Shown piece after piece: positions 1 through 11,413 of a stretch of 64,000 nt of DNA. Within the stretch, counting starts at the first letter, position 1, and the number at the start of each line of letters is the position of its first letter. The notes beneath the pieces are model-generated. The model saw nothing but the letters and a program-made list of their open reading frames with translations. It ran no database searches and was not told the DNA's origin. The stretch lies in the NCBI RefSeq assembly GCF_024756235.1, contig NZ_JANUGY010000006.1, positions 465,089 to 529,088 of the forward strand. The letters are read 5' to 3'. Source of the stretch: Massilia kyonggiensis. Lineage in GTDB: Bacteria; Pseudomonadota; Gammaproteobacteria; Burkholderiales; Burkholderiaceae_D. Position numbers and translations under genes: made by a program.

Positions 1-2547
1 GCGATCTACAACTACACGAAGGCAGTCGGCAAGGGCCTCATGAAGGTCATGTCGAAGATGGGCATCTCGACCTACATGTCGTACTGCGGCGCGCAGATCT
101 TCGAAGCCATCGGCCTGAACAAGTCGCTGGTGGACAAATACTTCCGCGGCACGTCGTCGACGGTGGAAGGCATCGGCCTGTTCGAAGTGGCCGAGGAAGC
201 CCTGCGCCTGCATTCGCTGGCCTTCGGCAAGGATCCGATCCTGGCCAACTCGCTGGACGTCGGCGGCGAATACGCCTACCGCGTGCGCGGCGAAGACCAC
301 CTGTGGACGCCGGACGCGATCGCCAAGCTGCAGCACTCGACCCGTGCCAACAACTACAGCACCTATAAAGAGTACGCGCAGATCATCAACGACCAGAGCA
401 AGCGCCACCTGACCCTGCGCGGCCTGTTCGAGTTCAAGATCGATCCGACCAAGGCGATCCCGCTGGACGAAGTGGAACCGGCCAAGGAAATCGTCAAGCG
501 CTTCGCCACCGGCGCGATGTCGCTGGGCTCGATCTCGACCGAAGCCCACGCCACGCTGGCCATCGCCATGAACCGTATCGGCGGCAAGTCGAACACGGGC
601 GAAGGCGGTGAAGATCCGGCGCGCTACATGGGCGAGTTCAAGGGCATCAAGATCGCCAAGGGCGAGACCCTGGCCTCGATCCTGGGCAAGGAACGCGTCG
701 TCGCGGACATCCCGCTGGTCGAAGGCGATTCGCTGCGTTCGAAGATCAAGCAGGTGGCATCGGGCCGCTTCGGTGTGACCGCCGAATACCTGGCATCCGC
801 CGACCAGATCCAGATCAAGATGGCGCAGGGCGCGAAGCCGGGCGAAGGCGGCCAGCTGCCGGGCCATAAAGTGTCCGAGTACATCGCGTCGCTGCGCTTC
901 TCGGTGCCGGGCGTGGGCCTGATCTCGCCGCCGCCGCACCACGACATCTACTCGATCGAAGACCTGGCGCAGCTGATCCACGACCTGAAGAACGTGAACC
1001 CGCACGCGTCGATCTCCGTGAAGCTGGTGTCGGAAGTCGGTATCGGTACGGTGGCTGCAGGCGTGTCGAAGGCGAAGGCCGACCACGTCGTCGTCGCCGG
1101 CCATGACGGCGGTACGGGTGCATCGCCGCTGTCGTCGGTCAAGCACGCCGGCACGCCGTGGGAACTGGGCCTCGCCGAGACCCAGCAGACCCTCGTGCTG
1201 AACGGCCTGCGCAGCCGTATCCGCGTCCAGGCCGACGGCCAGATGCGTACCGGTCGCGACGTCGTCATCGCCGCCCTGCTGGGCGCGGACGAAATCGGCT
1301 TCGCGACGGCACCGCTGGTCGTCGAAGGCTGCATCATGATGCGTAAGTGCCACCTGAACACCTGCCCGGTGGGCGTGGCGACCCAGGATCCGGAACTGCG
1401 CGCCAAGTTCTCGGGCAAGCCGGAACACGTCGTGAACTACTTCTTCTTCGTCGCCGAAGAAGCGCGCCAGATCATGGCCCAGCTGGGCATCCGCACGTTC
1501 GACGAACTGATCGGCCGTTCGGACCTGCTGGACAAGTCGAAAGCCGTCGGCCACTGGAAGGCGCAAGGCCTGGACTTCTCGAACATCTTCTTCCAGCCGA
1601 AGGTCGAGGACAAGCGCCAGCTGCTGCACACGGACGGCCAGGACCACGGCCTGGACAAGGCCCTGGACCACAAGCTGATCGCGCAGGCCAAGGCCGCGCT
1701 GGAGAAGGGCGAGCGCGTCTCGTTCATCTCGCCGGTGAAGAACGTCAACCGCACGGTCGGCGCGATGCTGTCGGGCGAAGTCGCCAAGCGCTACGGCCAT
1801 GCCGGCCTGCCGGACGACACGATCCACATCCAGCTGCAGGGCACCGCGGGCCAGTCGGCCGGCGCGTTCCTGGCACACGGCATCACGCTGGATCTGGTGG
1901 GCGAGGGCAACGACTACGTGGGTAAAGGCCTGTCGGGCGGCCGCATCATCGTGCGTCCGAACACGGAATTCCGCGGCTGGGCCGTCGACAACATCATCGT
2001 CGGCAACACGGTGCTGTACGGCGCGATCGCCGGCGAAGCATTCCTGAACGGCGTGGCCGGCGAGCGTTTCGCGGTGCGTAACTCGGGTGCGACGGCCATC
2101 GTCGAAGGCGTGGGCGACCACGGCTGCGAATACATGACCGGCGGTACCGTCGTCGTGCTGGGCGACACCGGCCGCAACTTCGCGGCGGGCATGTCGGGCG
2201 GCGTGGCATACGTCTACGATCCGAAGGGCGACTTCGAGCAGAAGTGCAACACCGCGATGGTGGCACTGGAGCGCGTGCTGTCGACCAAGGAACAGAGCGA
2301 CAAGTCGAGCTGGCACGCACAGACCCGCAACGGCGAGCGCGAGTCGGACGAAGCGATCCTGAAGCGCCTGATCGAGCGTCACTTCAAGCACACCGGTTCG
2401 ACCCGTGCGCGCAACCTGCTGGACGACTGGGCCAACAGCCGCAGCAAGTTCGTCAAGGTCTTCCCGACCGAGTACAAGCGCGCACTGGAAGAGATGCACA
2501 ACAGCAGCATGGAAGAAGCCAACGACAAGATCGAACTGGCTGCCTGA
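1..2547 (+). CDS. gltB: Glutamate synthase (NADPH) large subunit, 3' part
   Basis: This is the C-terminal 848 residues of the GOGAT alpha subunit; the reading frame is open at base 1, so the start and the N-terminal glutaminase domain lie outside the window. The enzyme makes glutamate from glutamine and 2-oxoglutarate in the cytoplasm. Visible parts are the end of the central domain, the FMN-binding synthase domain, and the C-terminal GXGXG beta-helix region with repeated glycine motifs. Three cysteines encoded at 1330, 1348 and 1363, spaced C-x5-C-x4-C, match the [3Fe-4S] ligands of the family. The gene ends 70 bp before gltD, the usual gltBD operon order. Identification is secure from the highly conserved sequence; nothing is broken in the part seen. 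Confidence 0.97.
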   Translation, partial: AIYNYTKAVGKGLMKVMSKMGISTYMSYCGAQIFEAIGLNKSLVDKYFRGTSSTVEGIGLFEVAEEALRLHSLAFGKDPILANSLDVGGEYAYRVRGEDHLWTPDAIAKLQHSTRANNYSTYKEYAQIINDQSKRHLTLRGLFEFKIDPTKAIPLDEVEPAKEIVKRFATGAMSLGSISTEAHATLAIAMNRIGGKSNTGEGGEDPARYMGEFKGIKIAKGETLASILGKERVVADIPLVEGDSLRSKIKQVASGRFGVTAEYLASADQIQIKMAQGAKPGEGGQLPGHKVSEYIASLRFSVPGVGLISPPPHHDIYSIEDLAQLIHDLKNVNPHASISVKLVSEVGIGTVAAGVSKAKADHVVVAGHDGGTGASPLSSVKHAGTPWELGLAETQQTLVLNGLRSRIRVQADGQMRTGRDVVIAALLGADEIGFATAPLVVEGCIMMRKCHLNTCPVGVATQDPELRAKFSGKPEHVVNYFFFVAEEARQIMAQLGIRTFDELIGRSDLLDKSKAVGHWKAQGLDFSNIFFQPKVEDKRQLLHTDGQDHGLDKALDHKLIAQAKAALEKGERVSFISPVKNVNRTVGAMLSGEVAKRYGHAGLPDDTIHIQLQGTAGQSAGAFLAHGITLDLVGEGNDYVGKGLSGGRIIVRPNTEFRGWAVDNIIVGNTVLYGAIAGEAFLNGVAGERFAVRNSGATAIVEGVGDHGCEYMTGGTVVVLGDTGRNFAAGMSGGVAYVYDPKGDFEQKCNTAMVALERVLSTKEQSDKSSWHAQTRNGERESDEAILKRLIERHFKHTGSTRARNLLDDWANSRSKFVKVFPTEYKRALEEMHNSSMEEANDKIELAA

Positions 2548-2617
2548 TGCTCCCGGCGGGCGTCCCCACGCGCCCGCCGCATCTCTCTAGACCGAACAGA
2601 ACACGATAGGAATACAA

Positions 2618-4081
<1,464 letters not shown>

Positions 4082-4106
4082 TCGAAGCGTCGCCGCAACG
4101 GAATGG

Positions 4107-4140
4107 ACGGCCCGGGTACGCAACCCGGGCCGTTTTTTTT
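4107..4140 (+). terminator. Rho-independent terminator of gltBD
   Basis: A perfect 11-bp GC-rich stem (4107-4117 with 4123-4133) and a 5-nt loop are followed by eight Ts ending at 4140. It lies 25 bp after the gltD stop. Confidence 0.93.
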
Positions 4141-4213
4141 GCCGTGAGAATCTGCGGACTTGTTGCGCATGAATTCCTGTAACGTGATGGTTTTCATTCT
4201 TTCCAGTTCCACC

Positions 4214-5728
4214 ATGGATACCGTCACTCTCAAGGGCAATCTCGCGCTGAACGGGCAGAACCTGGCGTTCGAAGGCGTGCCGATCGAAGCGCATCTGCTG
4301 CTGGGCGATTACCCCACCGTTGCCGTCAACAACGCGTCCGGCAAGTACACGTGGACGATCGGCGACCGCAAGGTGGAGACCGTGGGCGTCTGGTACGACG
4401 CCGCGGTGAGCAACTACACGCCCACCCAGGCCGACGTCGGCAAGCCGATCTCCGTGACCGGCTCCGTCGCCTACGTCGACGGCATCCACACGGCGAGCAG
4501 CCCGAATGCGCTGACCGTCATCAATGTCAACGACCTGCCCGTCGGGACAGTGACGATCACGGGCGATACGACGCGCGCCGGCAGCCAGCTGCACGCCGTC
4601 GCCGCGCTCACCGACGAGGACGGGATGGGCGCGCTGTCTTACCAGTGGAAGGCGAACGGCCAGCCGATCGCCGGCGCGACCGGGGACACGCTGACGTTGA
4701 GCGCGGCGAACGCCGGCCAGGCCATCAGCGTCGTCGCCAGCTATGTCGACGGCTTCGGCCAGGCGGAATCGGTGGCGAGCGATGCGGATCCGAAGGCCGT
4801 GCACCAGAACAGTTCGGGCGCGCTCGTCCTGTCGGGCCAGCTGGCGAAGGGGCATACGTTGCATGCGGAAGTCGTCGACGCGGACGTGCCCGGCAAGGTC
4901 TATTACCAGTGGCAGATCGACGACGGCAGCGGCCATTACGTGAACGTCACCGGCAACTGGTCCGCCGACTTCACGCTGGGCGACAGCGTGCCGCCCGTCA
5001 TGCGTGTGATCGCCACCTATGCCGATCGGTACGGCGTCATCGAAACCCATGTCCGGACCACGGGCACGGAGGGCGACGACATGATCCGCGCCGACGGTAT
5101 CCCGGGTGAAGTCATCCAGGGACGCGGCGGCAACGATTCGTTCGTCTACCGTTCGGGCACCGTGTTCGACGGCGGCGACGGCATCGATACGTTTTATGGG
5201 CCGGTGTACACGGTCGGCCAGCTCGACGACCATCGCTGGTTCGCCTCGACGTTGACGGGGCATGGCTGCACGCTCGTCGACGTCGAGCGCGTGATCTACG
5301 GCGAGCCGGGCGCGAGTAATGCCAAGGGCCTGGCGCTCGACTTCGACGGCCACGCGGGCCAGGCCTATCGCCTGTACCAGGCCGCGCTCGACCGTACCCC
5401 AGACGACTTCGGCATCGGCTTCTGGATCAGCCGTCTCGACAAGGGCGTCAACCTGACGGACATCGCCAACGCCTTCGTCGGGTCGGCCGAATTCAAGACG
5501 TTGTACGGCGCGAATCCGACCAATGCCGAGATCGTCGACAAGTTCTATCACAACGTCCTGCACCGCGCCCCCGATCCGCAGAGCCAGTTCTGGGTCGACG
5601 TGCTCGACCGCAAGGCGGCGACGGTCGCGGAAGTGCTGATCGGCTTCAGTGAAAGCGCCGAGAACGTCGCGGCCCTCGTCGGCGTGCAAAAGACGGGCAT
5701 CTCCTACCTGCCGTATCACGACGGTTGA
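4214..5728 (+). CDS. RTX-like secreted protein with C-terminal DUF4214
   Basis: This 504-residue protein has no signal peptide. The first two thirds carry repeated beta-sandwich (Ig/cadherin-like) units, seen as recurring YQW...ATY patterns. They are followed by a short, degenerate RTX-type glycine/aspartate stretch (GRGGND and DGGDGID, encoded around 5120-5190). The last roughly 130 residues are a DUF4214 domain with the RLYQAALDR and NVLHR motifs. DUF4214 is common at the end of large exported proteins, and the combination suggests type I secretion to the cell surface or medium (inference). The start is uncertain: in-frame ATGs also exist at 4169 and 4187 and none has a clear Shine-Dalgarno. 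4214 was chosen because the sequence before it looks non-coding. A second DUF4214 protein lies at 47321-49501. Function unknown. Confidence 0.8.
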   Translation: MDTVTLKGNLALNGQNLAFEGVPIEAHLLLGDYPTVAVNNASGKYTWTIGDRKVETVGVWYDAAVSNYTPTQADVGKPISVTGSVAYVDGIHTASSPNALTVINVNDLPVGTVTITGDTTRAGSQLHAVAALTDEDGMGALSYQWKANGQPIAGATGDTLTLSAANAGQAISVVASYVDGFGQAESVASDADPKAVHQNSSGALVLSGQLAKGHTLHAEVVDADVPGKVYYQWQIDDGSGHYVNVTGNWSADFTLGDSVPPVMRVIATYADRYGVIETHVRTTGTEGDDMIRADGIPGEVIQGRGGNDSFVYRSGTVFDGGDGIDTFYGPVYTVGQLDDHRWFASTLTGHGCTLVDVERVIYGEPGASNAKGLALDFDGHAGQAYRLYQAALDRTPDDFGIGFWISRLDKGVNLTDIANAFVGSAEFKTLYGANPTNAEIVDKFYHNVLHRAPDPQSQFWVDVLDRKAATVAEVLIGFSESAENVAALVGVQKTGISYLPYHDG

Positions 5729-5735
5729 GTCCTGA

Positions 5736-6743
5736 TCACTCGTGCGGCGTGGCGGCGTCCGGTTCGATGACGAGCAGGTCGCCGTCCAGCCTCGCCGTCG
5801 TGCCGAGGTCGCGGCACAGCGCCTGCATGCGCGTGGTGATCCATGTGCGTTGCGTGTGGTCGGCCGGCAGCGCGCGGCCGTGGCGGATGAATACCGGGTG
5901 CAGCACGATGCGGCGCAGGGCGTCCTCGCCCAGGTGCACCTCGAACAGCAATTGATGGTCGTTGCGCAGGTCCGTGTCGACGGCGTAGTCGTCGACGAGG
6001 TCGCCGGTCGCGTACAGGATCGGCCAGCCGCGGTACAGCTCGATGCCGTGGAAGAAGTGGGCGCTGTGGCCGTAGACGATTTTCCAGCCGACGTCGATCG
6101 CGGCGTGAGCGAGGCGGCGCAGGTGCGGTGCGGGCGCCGTCACCATGTTCGGACCCCAGTGCAGCGACAGCACCGGCCAGCGCACGCCGGCCGCGCGCAG
6201 GGGCGCGAGCGCGCGTGCGAAGGCGTCGGTGGCGGCCGTTTCGTCGTGCAGGCCGAGCCAGGCGATGCCGGGGTGATCGTCCGTCGCGGCGAAATCGGCC
6301 TGGTGGTCGCAGAACGCCGCCATCCCGACGAGCACGTCGCCGCATGCCACGACGGCCGGCGACAGCGCCCATGCGAGGTCCGGACCGGCGCCGGTGTGGG
6401 CGATGCCGTGCGCGTCGAGGATGCGCAGCGTGTCCGCCAGGCCTTGCACGTCGTAGTCGAGACTGTGGTTGTTCGCGAGGCTGACCATGCGGATGCCGGC
6501 GTCGACCAGCGCCTGTCCGGCCGTGGAGGGCGCCGCGAAGTAATACGCCTTGGGCACGCCGTGCCAGTGCTCTACGCTGTCAGTAAGTGCACACTCGAGG
6601 TTGACGATGACGGCGTCGGCCGCGCGCAGCAGCGGCGAGATCGCTTCCAGCGGCGCGTGGATGCCGTCGCGCAGCATGACGTCGCGCACGTGGCGGCCCA
6701 GCATGACGTCGCCGCCGAACACGAGGCGCAAATCAGGGCTCAT
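5736..6743 (-). CDS. CapA-family metallophosphatase-like protein
   Basis: This 335-residue protein of the PGA_cap (CapA) family has a calcineurin-like fold. Family motifs visible in order are GDVMLGR near the N-terminus, NLECALTD, ANNHSLDY, LSLHWGPN and the YGHSAHFFHG segment. Members are linked to poly-gamma-glutamate capsule synthesis or retention, but many are of unknown role and no capBC genes are nearby. The start at 6743 follows family N-termini; a longer frame would extend into the upstream gene. It overlaps the preceding hydrolase gene by 11 bp, so the two are co-transcribed. It lies tail to tail with the DUF4214 gene, only 7 bp apart. No signal peptide is evident with this start. Confidence 0.85.
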   Translation of the reverse strand: MSPDLRLVFGGDVMLGRHVRDVMLRDGIHAPLEAISPLLRAADAVIVNLECALTDSVEHWHGVPKAYYFAAPSTAGQALVDAGIRMVSLANNHSLDYDVQGLADTLRILDAHGIAHTGAGPDLAWALSPAVVACGDVLVGMAAFCDHQADFAATDDHPGIAWLGLHDETAATDAFARALAPLRAAGVRWPVLSLHWGPNMVTAPAPHLRRLAHAAIDVGWKIVYGHSAHFFHGIELYRGWPILYATGDLVDDYAVDTDLRNDHQLLFEVHLGEDALRRIVLHPVFIRHGRALPADHTQRTWITTRMQALCRDLGTTARLDGDLLVIEPDAATPHE

Positions 6744-7377
6744 GGGTGAAGTAAGTCGTGAACCACTCCGCCGCCAGCCGAGCCACCTCTTCCAGCGTGC
6801 CGGGTTCCTCGAACAGATGCGTCGCACCGGGCACGATCGCCAGCCGCTTCACACAGCCCAGCTCGGCATAGGCTTGCCGGTTCAGGGTGATGACGGGTTC
6901 GTCGGCGCCGCCCACGATGAGGAGTGTCGGCGCAAGGACGGCGCGCAAGCTGTCGCTGCCCGCGAGATCGGGCCGCCCGCCGCGCGAGACGACGGCGACG
7001 ACAGGCACGGCCGGGTCGGCCGCCAGCTGCAAGGCGGCGGCGGCGCCCGTGCTGGCGCCGAACAGGCCCAGCGGTAACGGCGCCGTCGCGTCCTGCGCGC
7101 CCAGCCAGCTTGCTGCCGCGCGCAGACGGCCCGTCAGCAAGGAAATGTCGAAACGGTTATGGTATTGGCGGTCTTCGTGCGGCGTGAGCAGATCCAGCAG
7201 CAGCGTGCCGATGCCGGCGTCGCGCAGCACGTGCGCCACGTGGTTGTTGCGCGGGCTCAACCGGCTGCTGCCGCTGCCGTGCGCGAACAGCACGACGCCG
7301 GATGCATCGTGGGGCAGCTCGAGCATGCCTTCCATCGTCGCCGCGCCGCTGTCGATGTGGACCAGGGCTTTTGTCAT
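6733..7377 (-). CDS. Alpha/beta hydrolase, dienelactone-hydrolase-like
   Basis: This 214-residue cytoplasmic alpha/beta hydrolase has an HGSGSSR oxyanion-type motif early, the nucleophile elbow GASTG, an acidic GGADE segment and ATHLFEE providing the histidine of a Ser-Asp-His triad. The family includes dienelactone hydrolases and small esterases; in other genomes similar proteins are often fused to phosphoribosyltransferases, but no such partner is seen here. The start ATG at 7377 is preferred over a longer in-frame start 9 codons upstream. The 3' end overlaps the CapA-like gene by 11 bp. Substrate unknown. Confidence 0.82.
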   Translation of the reverse strand: MTKALVHIDSGAATMEGMLELPHDASGVVLFAHGSGSSRLSPRNNHVAHVLRDAGIGTLLLDLLTPHEDRQYHNRFDISLLTGRLRAAASWLGAQDATAPLPLGLFGASTGAAAALQLAADPAVPVVAVVSRGGRPDLAGSDSLRAVLAPTLLIVGGADEPVITLNRQAYAELGCVKRLAIVPGATHLFEEPGTLEEVARLAAEWFTTYFTHEP

Positions 7378-7745
7378 GATCGTTAGACCATCTGGCAGGG
7401 GCAAAGATTCGGCGTCCGATTGTTAAATGGGGCGTGACCGAAAGTCCGGTATTTATGCGTTCCCGACGTCCGGGACATGACGCTGAAGGTGGATGTAATG
7501 AATCTTCAGGATGCCCCCCTAAAAGGGGTTTCTTTGAGGCATTTGTAAAGATTGTTTACTGATGTGAAACAATGTGTTGTATGCATAAGTTAGTAAAAAC
7601 AAGCACTTATGTCGCAAAATATCTGACTCTTCGTTTAGTAATGTTGTAATATCACGTCGATAACATGGCCGGAATTGGGCCGCGTCCTGCAGGCCTTGCC
7701 GTTTCTGCACTACAATACGGGATTCTCAAAATTCCAATATCCACT
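7378..7745. other. Divergent intergenic region before the mla operon
   Basis: 368 bp without a supported gene between the minus-strand hydrolase and mlaF. The stretch from about 7530 to 7650 is clearly AT-rich against its surroundings. It holds a 7-bp inverted repeat, CATAAGT at 7584-7590 and ACTTATG at 7605-7611, separated by 14 bp, which could be an operator. A minus-strand ORF of about 63 codons here has no recognisable features and is not called. Confidence 0.5.
7711..7716 (+). promoter_or_regulatory. Candidate -10 box upstream of mlaF
   Basis: TACAAT lies 29 bp before the GTG chosen as the mlaF start. No good -35 hexamer sits at 16-18 bp, so this is only a candidate. It does support the shorter mlaF start, because the in-frame ATG at 7665 lies upstream of it. 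Confidence 0.35.
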
Positions 7746-8549
7746 GTGTCCAACCTCGTCGAAATTCGCGATCTGCATTTTTCGTATGGCGATCGCCCGA
7801 TCCTGCAGAACCTGAGCATGGACTTCCCGCGCGGCAAGCTGATTGCCGTGATGGGCGGCTCCGGCTCGGGCAAGACGACGGTCCTGCGCCTGATCGGCGG
7901 CCAGATCAAGCCGCAGCGCGGCACCGTCGCCGTGAACGGCGAGGTGGTGAACCAGCTCGACACGGATGGTTTGTACCGCCTGCGGCGCAAGATGGGCATG
8001 CTGTTCCAGTTCGGCGCGCTGTTCACCGACCTGACCGTGTTCGAGAACGTGGCCTTCCCGCTGCGCGAGCACACGGAGCTGCCGGAAGAGCTGATCCGCG
8101 ACCTGGTGCTGATGCGCCTAAACGCCGTCGGCCTGCGCAATGCCGCGAACCTGAAGCCGAACGAGATCTCGGGCGGCATGGCGCGCCGCGTGGCGCTGGC
8201 CCGTGCCGTCGCGCTCGACCCGGCGCTGATCATGTACGACGAACCGTTCGCCGGCCTCGACCCGATCTCGATGGGCGTGACCGCCAACCTGATCCGCAAC
8301 CTGAACGACGCGCTCGGCTCGACGTCCATCCTCGTCTCGCACGACGTGAACGAAACCTTCATGATCGCCGATTACGTTTATTTCCTGTCCGGCGGCAAGA
8401 TCGTCGCCGCAGGCACCCCGGACGAGATGCGCCGCTCGACCGACCCGTACGTCAAACAGTTCGTGAACGCCGAGCCGGACGGCCCCGTGCCGTTCCATTA
8501 TCCCGGCAAATCGCTGGCCGAAGACCTCGGCCTGGGAGGCAAGCGATGA
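7746..8549 (+). CDS. mlaF: Mla phospholipid transport ATP-binding protein MlaF
   Basis: A 267-residue ABC ATPase that powers the inner-membrane MlaFEDB complex, which moves phospholipids between the inner membrane and the periplasmic carrier MlaC. The Walker A GGSGSGKTT is at residues 37-45, followed by the signature SGGMARR and Walker B MYDEP. The start is a GTG at 7746; the translated MSNLVEIRDLHFSYG matches the MlaF N-terminus, whereas an ATG at 7665 would add 27 residues not seen in the family. The stop overlaps the mlaE start (ATGA at 8546). First gene of mlaFEDACB. Confidence 0.95.
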   Translation: MSNLVEIRDLHFSYGDRPILQNLSMDFPRGKLIAVMGGSGSGKTTVLRLIGGQIKPQRGTVAVNGEVVNQLDTDGLYRLRRKMGMLFQFGALFTDLTVFENVAFPLREHTELPEELIRDLVLMRLNAVGLRNAANLKPNEISGGMARRVALARAVALDPALIMYDEPFAGLDPISMGVTANLIRNLNDALGSTSILVSHDVNETFMIADYVYFLSGGKIVAAGTPDEMRRSTDPYVKQFVNAEPDGPVPFHYPGKSLAEDLGLGGKR

Positions 8550-9325
8550 CCAATCCTCTCGCACTCCTTGGCGGCTTCGTCCTCGACACGTTTGCGCGCG
8601 TCGGCGTCGTCACGCGTTCGTTCGGCGGCCTGCTCGGCAAGGCACCGGGGGCGCTGCGCCGTCCCGCCCTGATCTCGGAACAGGTCCACTTCATCGGCAA
8701 CTATTCGCTCCTGATCATCACCGTGTCCGGGCTGTTCGTCGGCATGGTGCTGGGCCTGCAGGGGTATTACACGCTGAGCCAGTTCGGCGCCGAGGAAAAA
8801 CTGGGCCAGCTGGTGGCGCTGTCGCTGCTGCGCGAACTGGGCCCGGTCGTGACGGCACTGCTGTTCGCGGGCCGCGCCGGCACGTCCCTCACGGCGGAAA
8901 TCGGCCTCATGAAGGCCGGCGAGCAACTGACCGCGATGGAAATGATGGCCGTCAACCCGATCCAGCGCGTGCTGGCGCCCCGTTTCTGGGCTGGCCTGAT
9001 CGCCATGCCGGTACTGGCCGCCGTGTTCTCCGCCATCGGCGTAATCGGCGGCTACCTGGTCGGCGTGCAGCTGATCGGCGTGGACGAAGGCGCGTTCTGG
9101 TCGCAGATGCAGGCGAACATCGACGTGCGCCGCGACATCATGAATGGCGTCATCAAGAGTTTCGTGTTCGGCATGGCCGTGACGTTCACGGCCCTGTTCC
9201 AAGGCTATGAAGCGCAGCCGACGCCGGAAGGCGTGTCGCGCGCCACCACGCGCACCGTCGTGATCGCGTCGCTGATGGTGCTGGGGCTGGACTTCATCAT
9301 GACCGCCTTGATGTTCAACAAGTAA
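8546..9325 (+). CDS. mlaE: Mla phospholipid transport permease MlaE
   Basis: A 259-residue integral inner-membrane permease of the MlaE/YrbE family with several hydrophobic segments and the conserved central region RELGPVVTALLFAGRAGT. It forms the core of the MlaFEDB lipid transporter. Translation is coupled to mlaF by a 4-bp ATGA overlap and mlaD follows after 22 bp. Confidence 0.95.
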   Translation: MTNPLALLGGFVLDTFARVGVVTRSFGGLLGKAPGALRRPALISEQVHFIGNYSLLIITVSGLFVGMVLGLQGYYTLSQFGAEEKLGQLVALSLLRELGPVVTALLFAGRAGTSLTAEIGLMKAGEQLTAMEMMAVNPIQRVLAPRFWAGLIAMPVLAAVFSAIGVIGGYLVGVQLIGVDEGAFWSQMQANIDVRRDIMNGVIKSFVFGMAVTFTALFQGYEAQPTPEGVSRATTRTVVIASLMVLGLDFIMTALMFNK

Positions 9326-9347
9326 TCTGAAGAGTTGGGAAAAACTT

Positions 9348-9821
9348 ATGCATCGTAAATCCATTGACGTCTGGGTCGGCCTTTTTGTCCTGTTGGGTGC
9401 GTTATCGCTCCTTTTCCTGGCCCTCAAGGCCGGTAACATGAGCACGATCTCGTTCAGCAAGACGTATTCGATCACGGGCAAGTTCGACAACATCGGCGGC
9501 CTGAAGCCGCAATCGCCCGTCAAGAGCGCGGGCGTGGTCGTGGGCCGCGTGGGCGACATCTCGTTCGACGACAAAAGCTTCCAGGCCATCGTTCGCCTCG
9601 ATCTGAATCCTGCTTACAAGTTCCCGAAGGACAGCTCGCTGAAGATCCTGACCTCGGGCCTGCTGGGTGAGCAATACATCGGCATCGAGGCCGGTGGCGA
9701 CACGAACAATCTCGTCGAAGGCGACCGCATCACCCGTACGCAATCGGCCGCAGTGCTCGAAGACTTGATTAATCAATTTATCTATAGCAAGGCAGCCGAA
9801 GGAAAGGACAGTAGCAAATGA
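9348..9821 (+). CDS. mlaD: Mla MCE-domain protein MlaD
   Basis: A 157-residue protein anchored by one N-terminal membrane helix (about residues 7-27) and carrying one MCE domain, with the typical GGLKPQSPVKSAGVVVGRV segment and a GEQYIGIEAG end. MlaD hexamers form the periplasmic channel of the MlaFEDB complex. Its stop overlaps the mlaA start (ATGA at 9818). Confidence 0.94.
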   Translation: MHRKSIDVWVGLFVLLGALSLLFLALKAGNMSTISFSKTYSITGKFDNIGGLKPQSPVKSAGVVVGRVGDISFDDKSFQAIVRLDLNPAYKFPKDSSLKILTSGLLGEQYIGIEAGGDTNNLVEGDRITRTQSAAVLEDLINQFIYSKAAEGKDSSK

Positions 9822-10681
9822 CGAACCGTAATGACTCCGCCATGCCGCGCACGCGCACTGGCCTGGCGCTGGCACTCGGTGCAGCCGTATTGCTGAGTGG
9901 CTGTGCGACGACCGCCAACCCGAAAGACCCGTTCGAAAAATTCAACCGGGCCATGTTCAGCTTCAACGACACGGTCGATCGCGTCGCCCTGAAGCCGGCC
10001 GCCACCGCCTACAAGAATGCCACGCCGACCTTCGTGCAAACGGGTGTGAACAATTTCTTCGGTAACTTGACCGACCTGTGGAGCTCGCTGAACAACTTTG
10101 CCCAGCTGAAAGGGCAAGACGGCTTGAACGATTTCATGCGTTTTGCCGTGAACTCCACCCTGGGTCTCGCCGGCGTGCTGGACATCGCCACTCCGGCCGG
10201 CATGCGCAAGCATAACGAAGACTTCGGCCAGACCCTGGGATATTGGGGCGTGCCGAGTGGTCCCTACTTGATGTTGCCGCTGCTGGGCCCATCTACGGTC
10301 CGTGACACCGCAACCCTGCCGGCCGACTGGTGGGGCGACGCGTGGACCCACGTGAACGACGTGCCGTGGCGTACGGGCGGCATCGTCCTCCGTGCGGTCG
10401 ACCAGCGCGCCAGCGTGCTGGACGCGTCGAACCTGCTGGAAGACGCCGCCCTCGACCGTTACGAATTCATCCGTGACGGCTACATGCAGCGCCGCAACAG
10501 TAAGGTGCTCGACACGGACAAGGCGCAGGAACGCGCCGACAAGGTCCACGAAAAACTGGAAAAGGTCCAGGAGAAGGTCGAATCGAAGCTGGGCGTGAAG
10601 CTGGGCCCGAAACCGGCGCCCGAAGATGGTGCGGAAGAGCCCGCAGCGGCGCCCGTGTCATCCGAACCGGCCAGTAAATAG
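9818..10681 (+). CDS. mlaA: Outer-membrane lipoprotein MlaA (VacJ)
   Basis: A 287-residue lipoprotein. The signal peptide ends in the lipobox LLSGC with the acylated cysteine at residue 29. The mature part has family motifs such as DPFEKFNRAMFSFND and GYWGVPSGPYLMLPLLGPST. MlaA sits in the outer membrane and extracts mislocalised phospholipids for MlaC. The C-terminal tail beyond about residue 235 is charged (KVHEKLEKVQEKVE) then proline/alanine-rich. In E. coli mlaA is unlinked from mlaFEDCB; here it is inside the operon. A GGAAAGGA Shine-Dalgarno lies within the end of mlaD. Confidence 0.95.
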   Translation: MTNRNDSAMPRTRTGLALALGAAVLLSGCATTANPKDPFEKFNRAMFSFNDTVDRVALKPAATAYKNATPTFVQTGVNNFFGNLTDLWSSLNNFAQLKGQDGLNDFMRFAVNSTLGLAGVLDIATPAGMRKHNEDFGQTLGYWGVPSGPYLMLPLLGPSTVRDTATLPADWWGDAWTHVNDVPWRTGGIVLRAVDQRASVLDASNLLEDAALDRYEFIRDGYMQRRNSKVLDTDKAQERADKVHEKLEKVQEKVESKLGVKLGPKPAPEDGAEEPAAAPVSSEPASK

Positions 10682-10757
10682 TTAACTACGGTACAGCCAG
10701 GCCGTCCGTTCAGCACGCGGGACCGCCCGGTCAGACCCAACCAAATAAAGGAAGCGT

Positions 10758-11411
10758 ATGAAGCCCATCGCAAAACTGATCGTGACCGCCGCCGCCGTGG
10801 CGATGTCCACCGCCGTTCTCGTCGCGCCGGCCCGCGCCGCCGTCGAGGCGCCGGATGCCCTCGTGAAACGCGTCTCCACCGACGTCATCGAGAGCGTCAA
10901 GGCCGACAAGGACATCCAGGCCGGCAACAGCAAGAAAATCATGGATCTGGTCAACAGCAAGATCCTGCCGTATGTCGACTCGGACAAGATGACGGCCCAG
11001 GCCGCCGGCCGCTTCTGGCGCCAGGCGACCCCGGAACAGCAAAAGCAGCTGGCGGCCGAGTTCCGCACGCTGCTCGTGTACACCTACGCCGGTGCCCTGT
11101 CGCAGATCAAGAACGAAACCATCGAGTTCAAGCCGTTCCGCGCCGATCCGGCCGACACGGAAGTCGAGGTGAAATCGCAGGTCAACCTGACCCGCGGCGA
11201 GCCGATCACCCTGAACTACCGCCTTGCCAAGGGCCCGCAGGGCTGGAAGATCTTCGACCTGAACGTGCTGGGCGCGTGGCTGGTGGAAACCTACAAGAGC
11301 ACCTTCGCGTCGGAAATCGGCAAGAACGGCATCGACGGCCTGATCAAGAAACTGCACGACCGCAACGAGCAGCTGGCCAACAAACCGCTGGCCAAGTCCG
11401 CGCAGAAATAA
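10758..11411 (+). CDS. mlaC: Periplasmic phospholipid-binding protein MlaC
   Basis: A 217-residue protein with a Sec signal peptide (hydrophobic run about residues 6-22, AxA cleavage after PARA). The MlaC/Ttg2D fold is recognisable from VNSKILPYVD and AAGRFWRQATPEQQ. It ferries phospholipids across the periplasm between MlaA and MlaD. A strong AAAGGAAG Shine-Dalgarno precedes the ATG. mlaB follows 2 bp after the stop. Confidence 0.93.
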   Translation: MKPIAKLIVTAAAVAMSTAVLVAPARAAVEAPDALVKRVSTDVIESVKADKDIQAGNSKKIMDLVNSKILPYVDSDKMTAQAAGRFWRQATPEQQKQLAAEFRTLLVYTYAGALSQIKNETIEFKPFRADPADTEVEVKSQVNLTRGEPITLNYRLAKGPQGWKIFDLNVLGAWLVETYKSTFASEIGKNGIDGLIKKLHDRNEQLANKPLAKSAQK

Positions 11412-11413
11412 GC

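Noticed and set aside
7665..7745. Longer mlaF starting at the ATG at 7665
   Set aside because: Adds 27 residues foreign to MlaF and begins upstream of the TACAAT promoter candidate; the GTG at 7746 matches the family.
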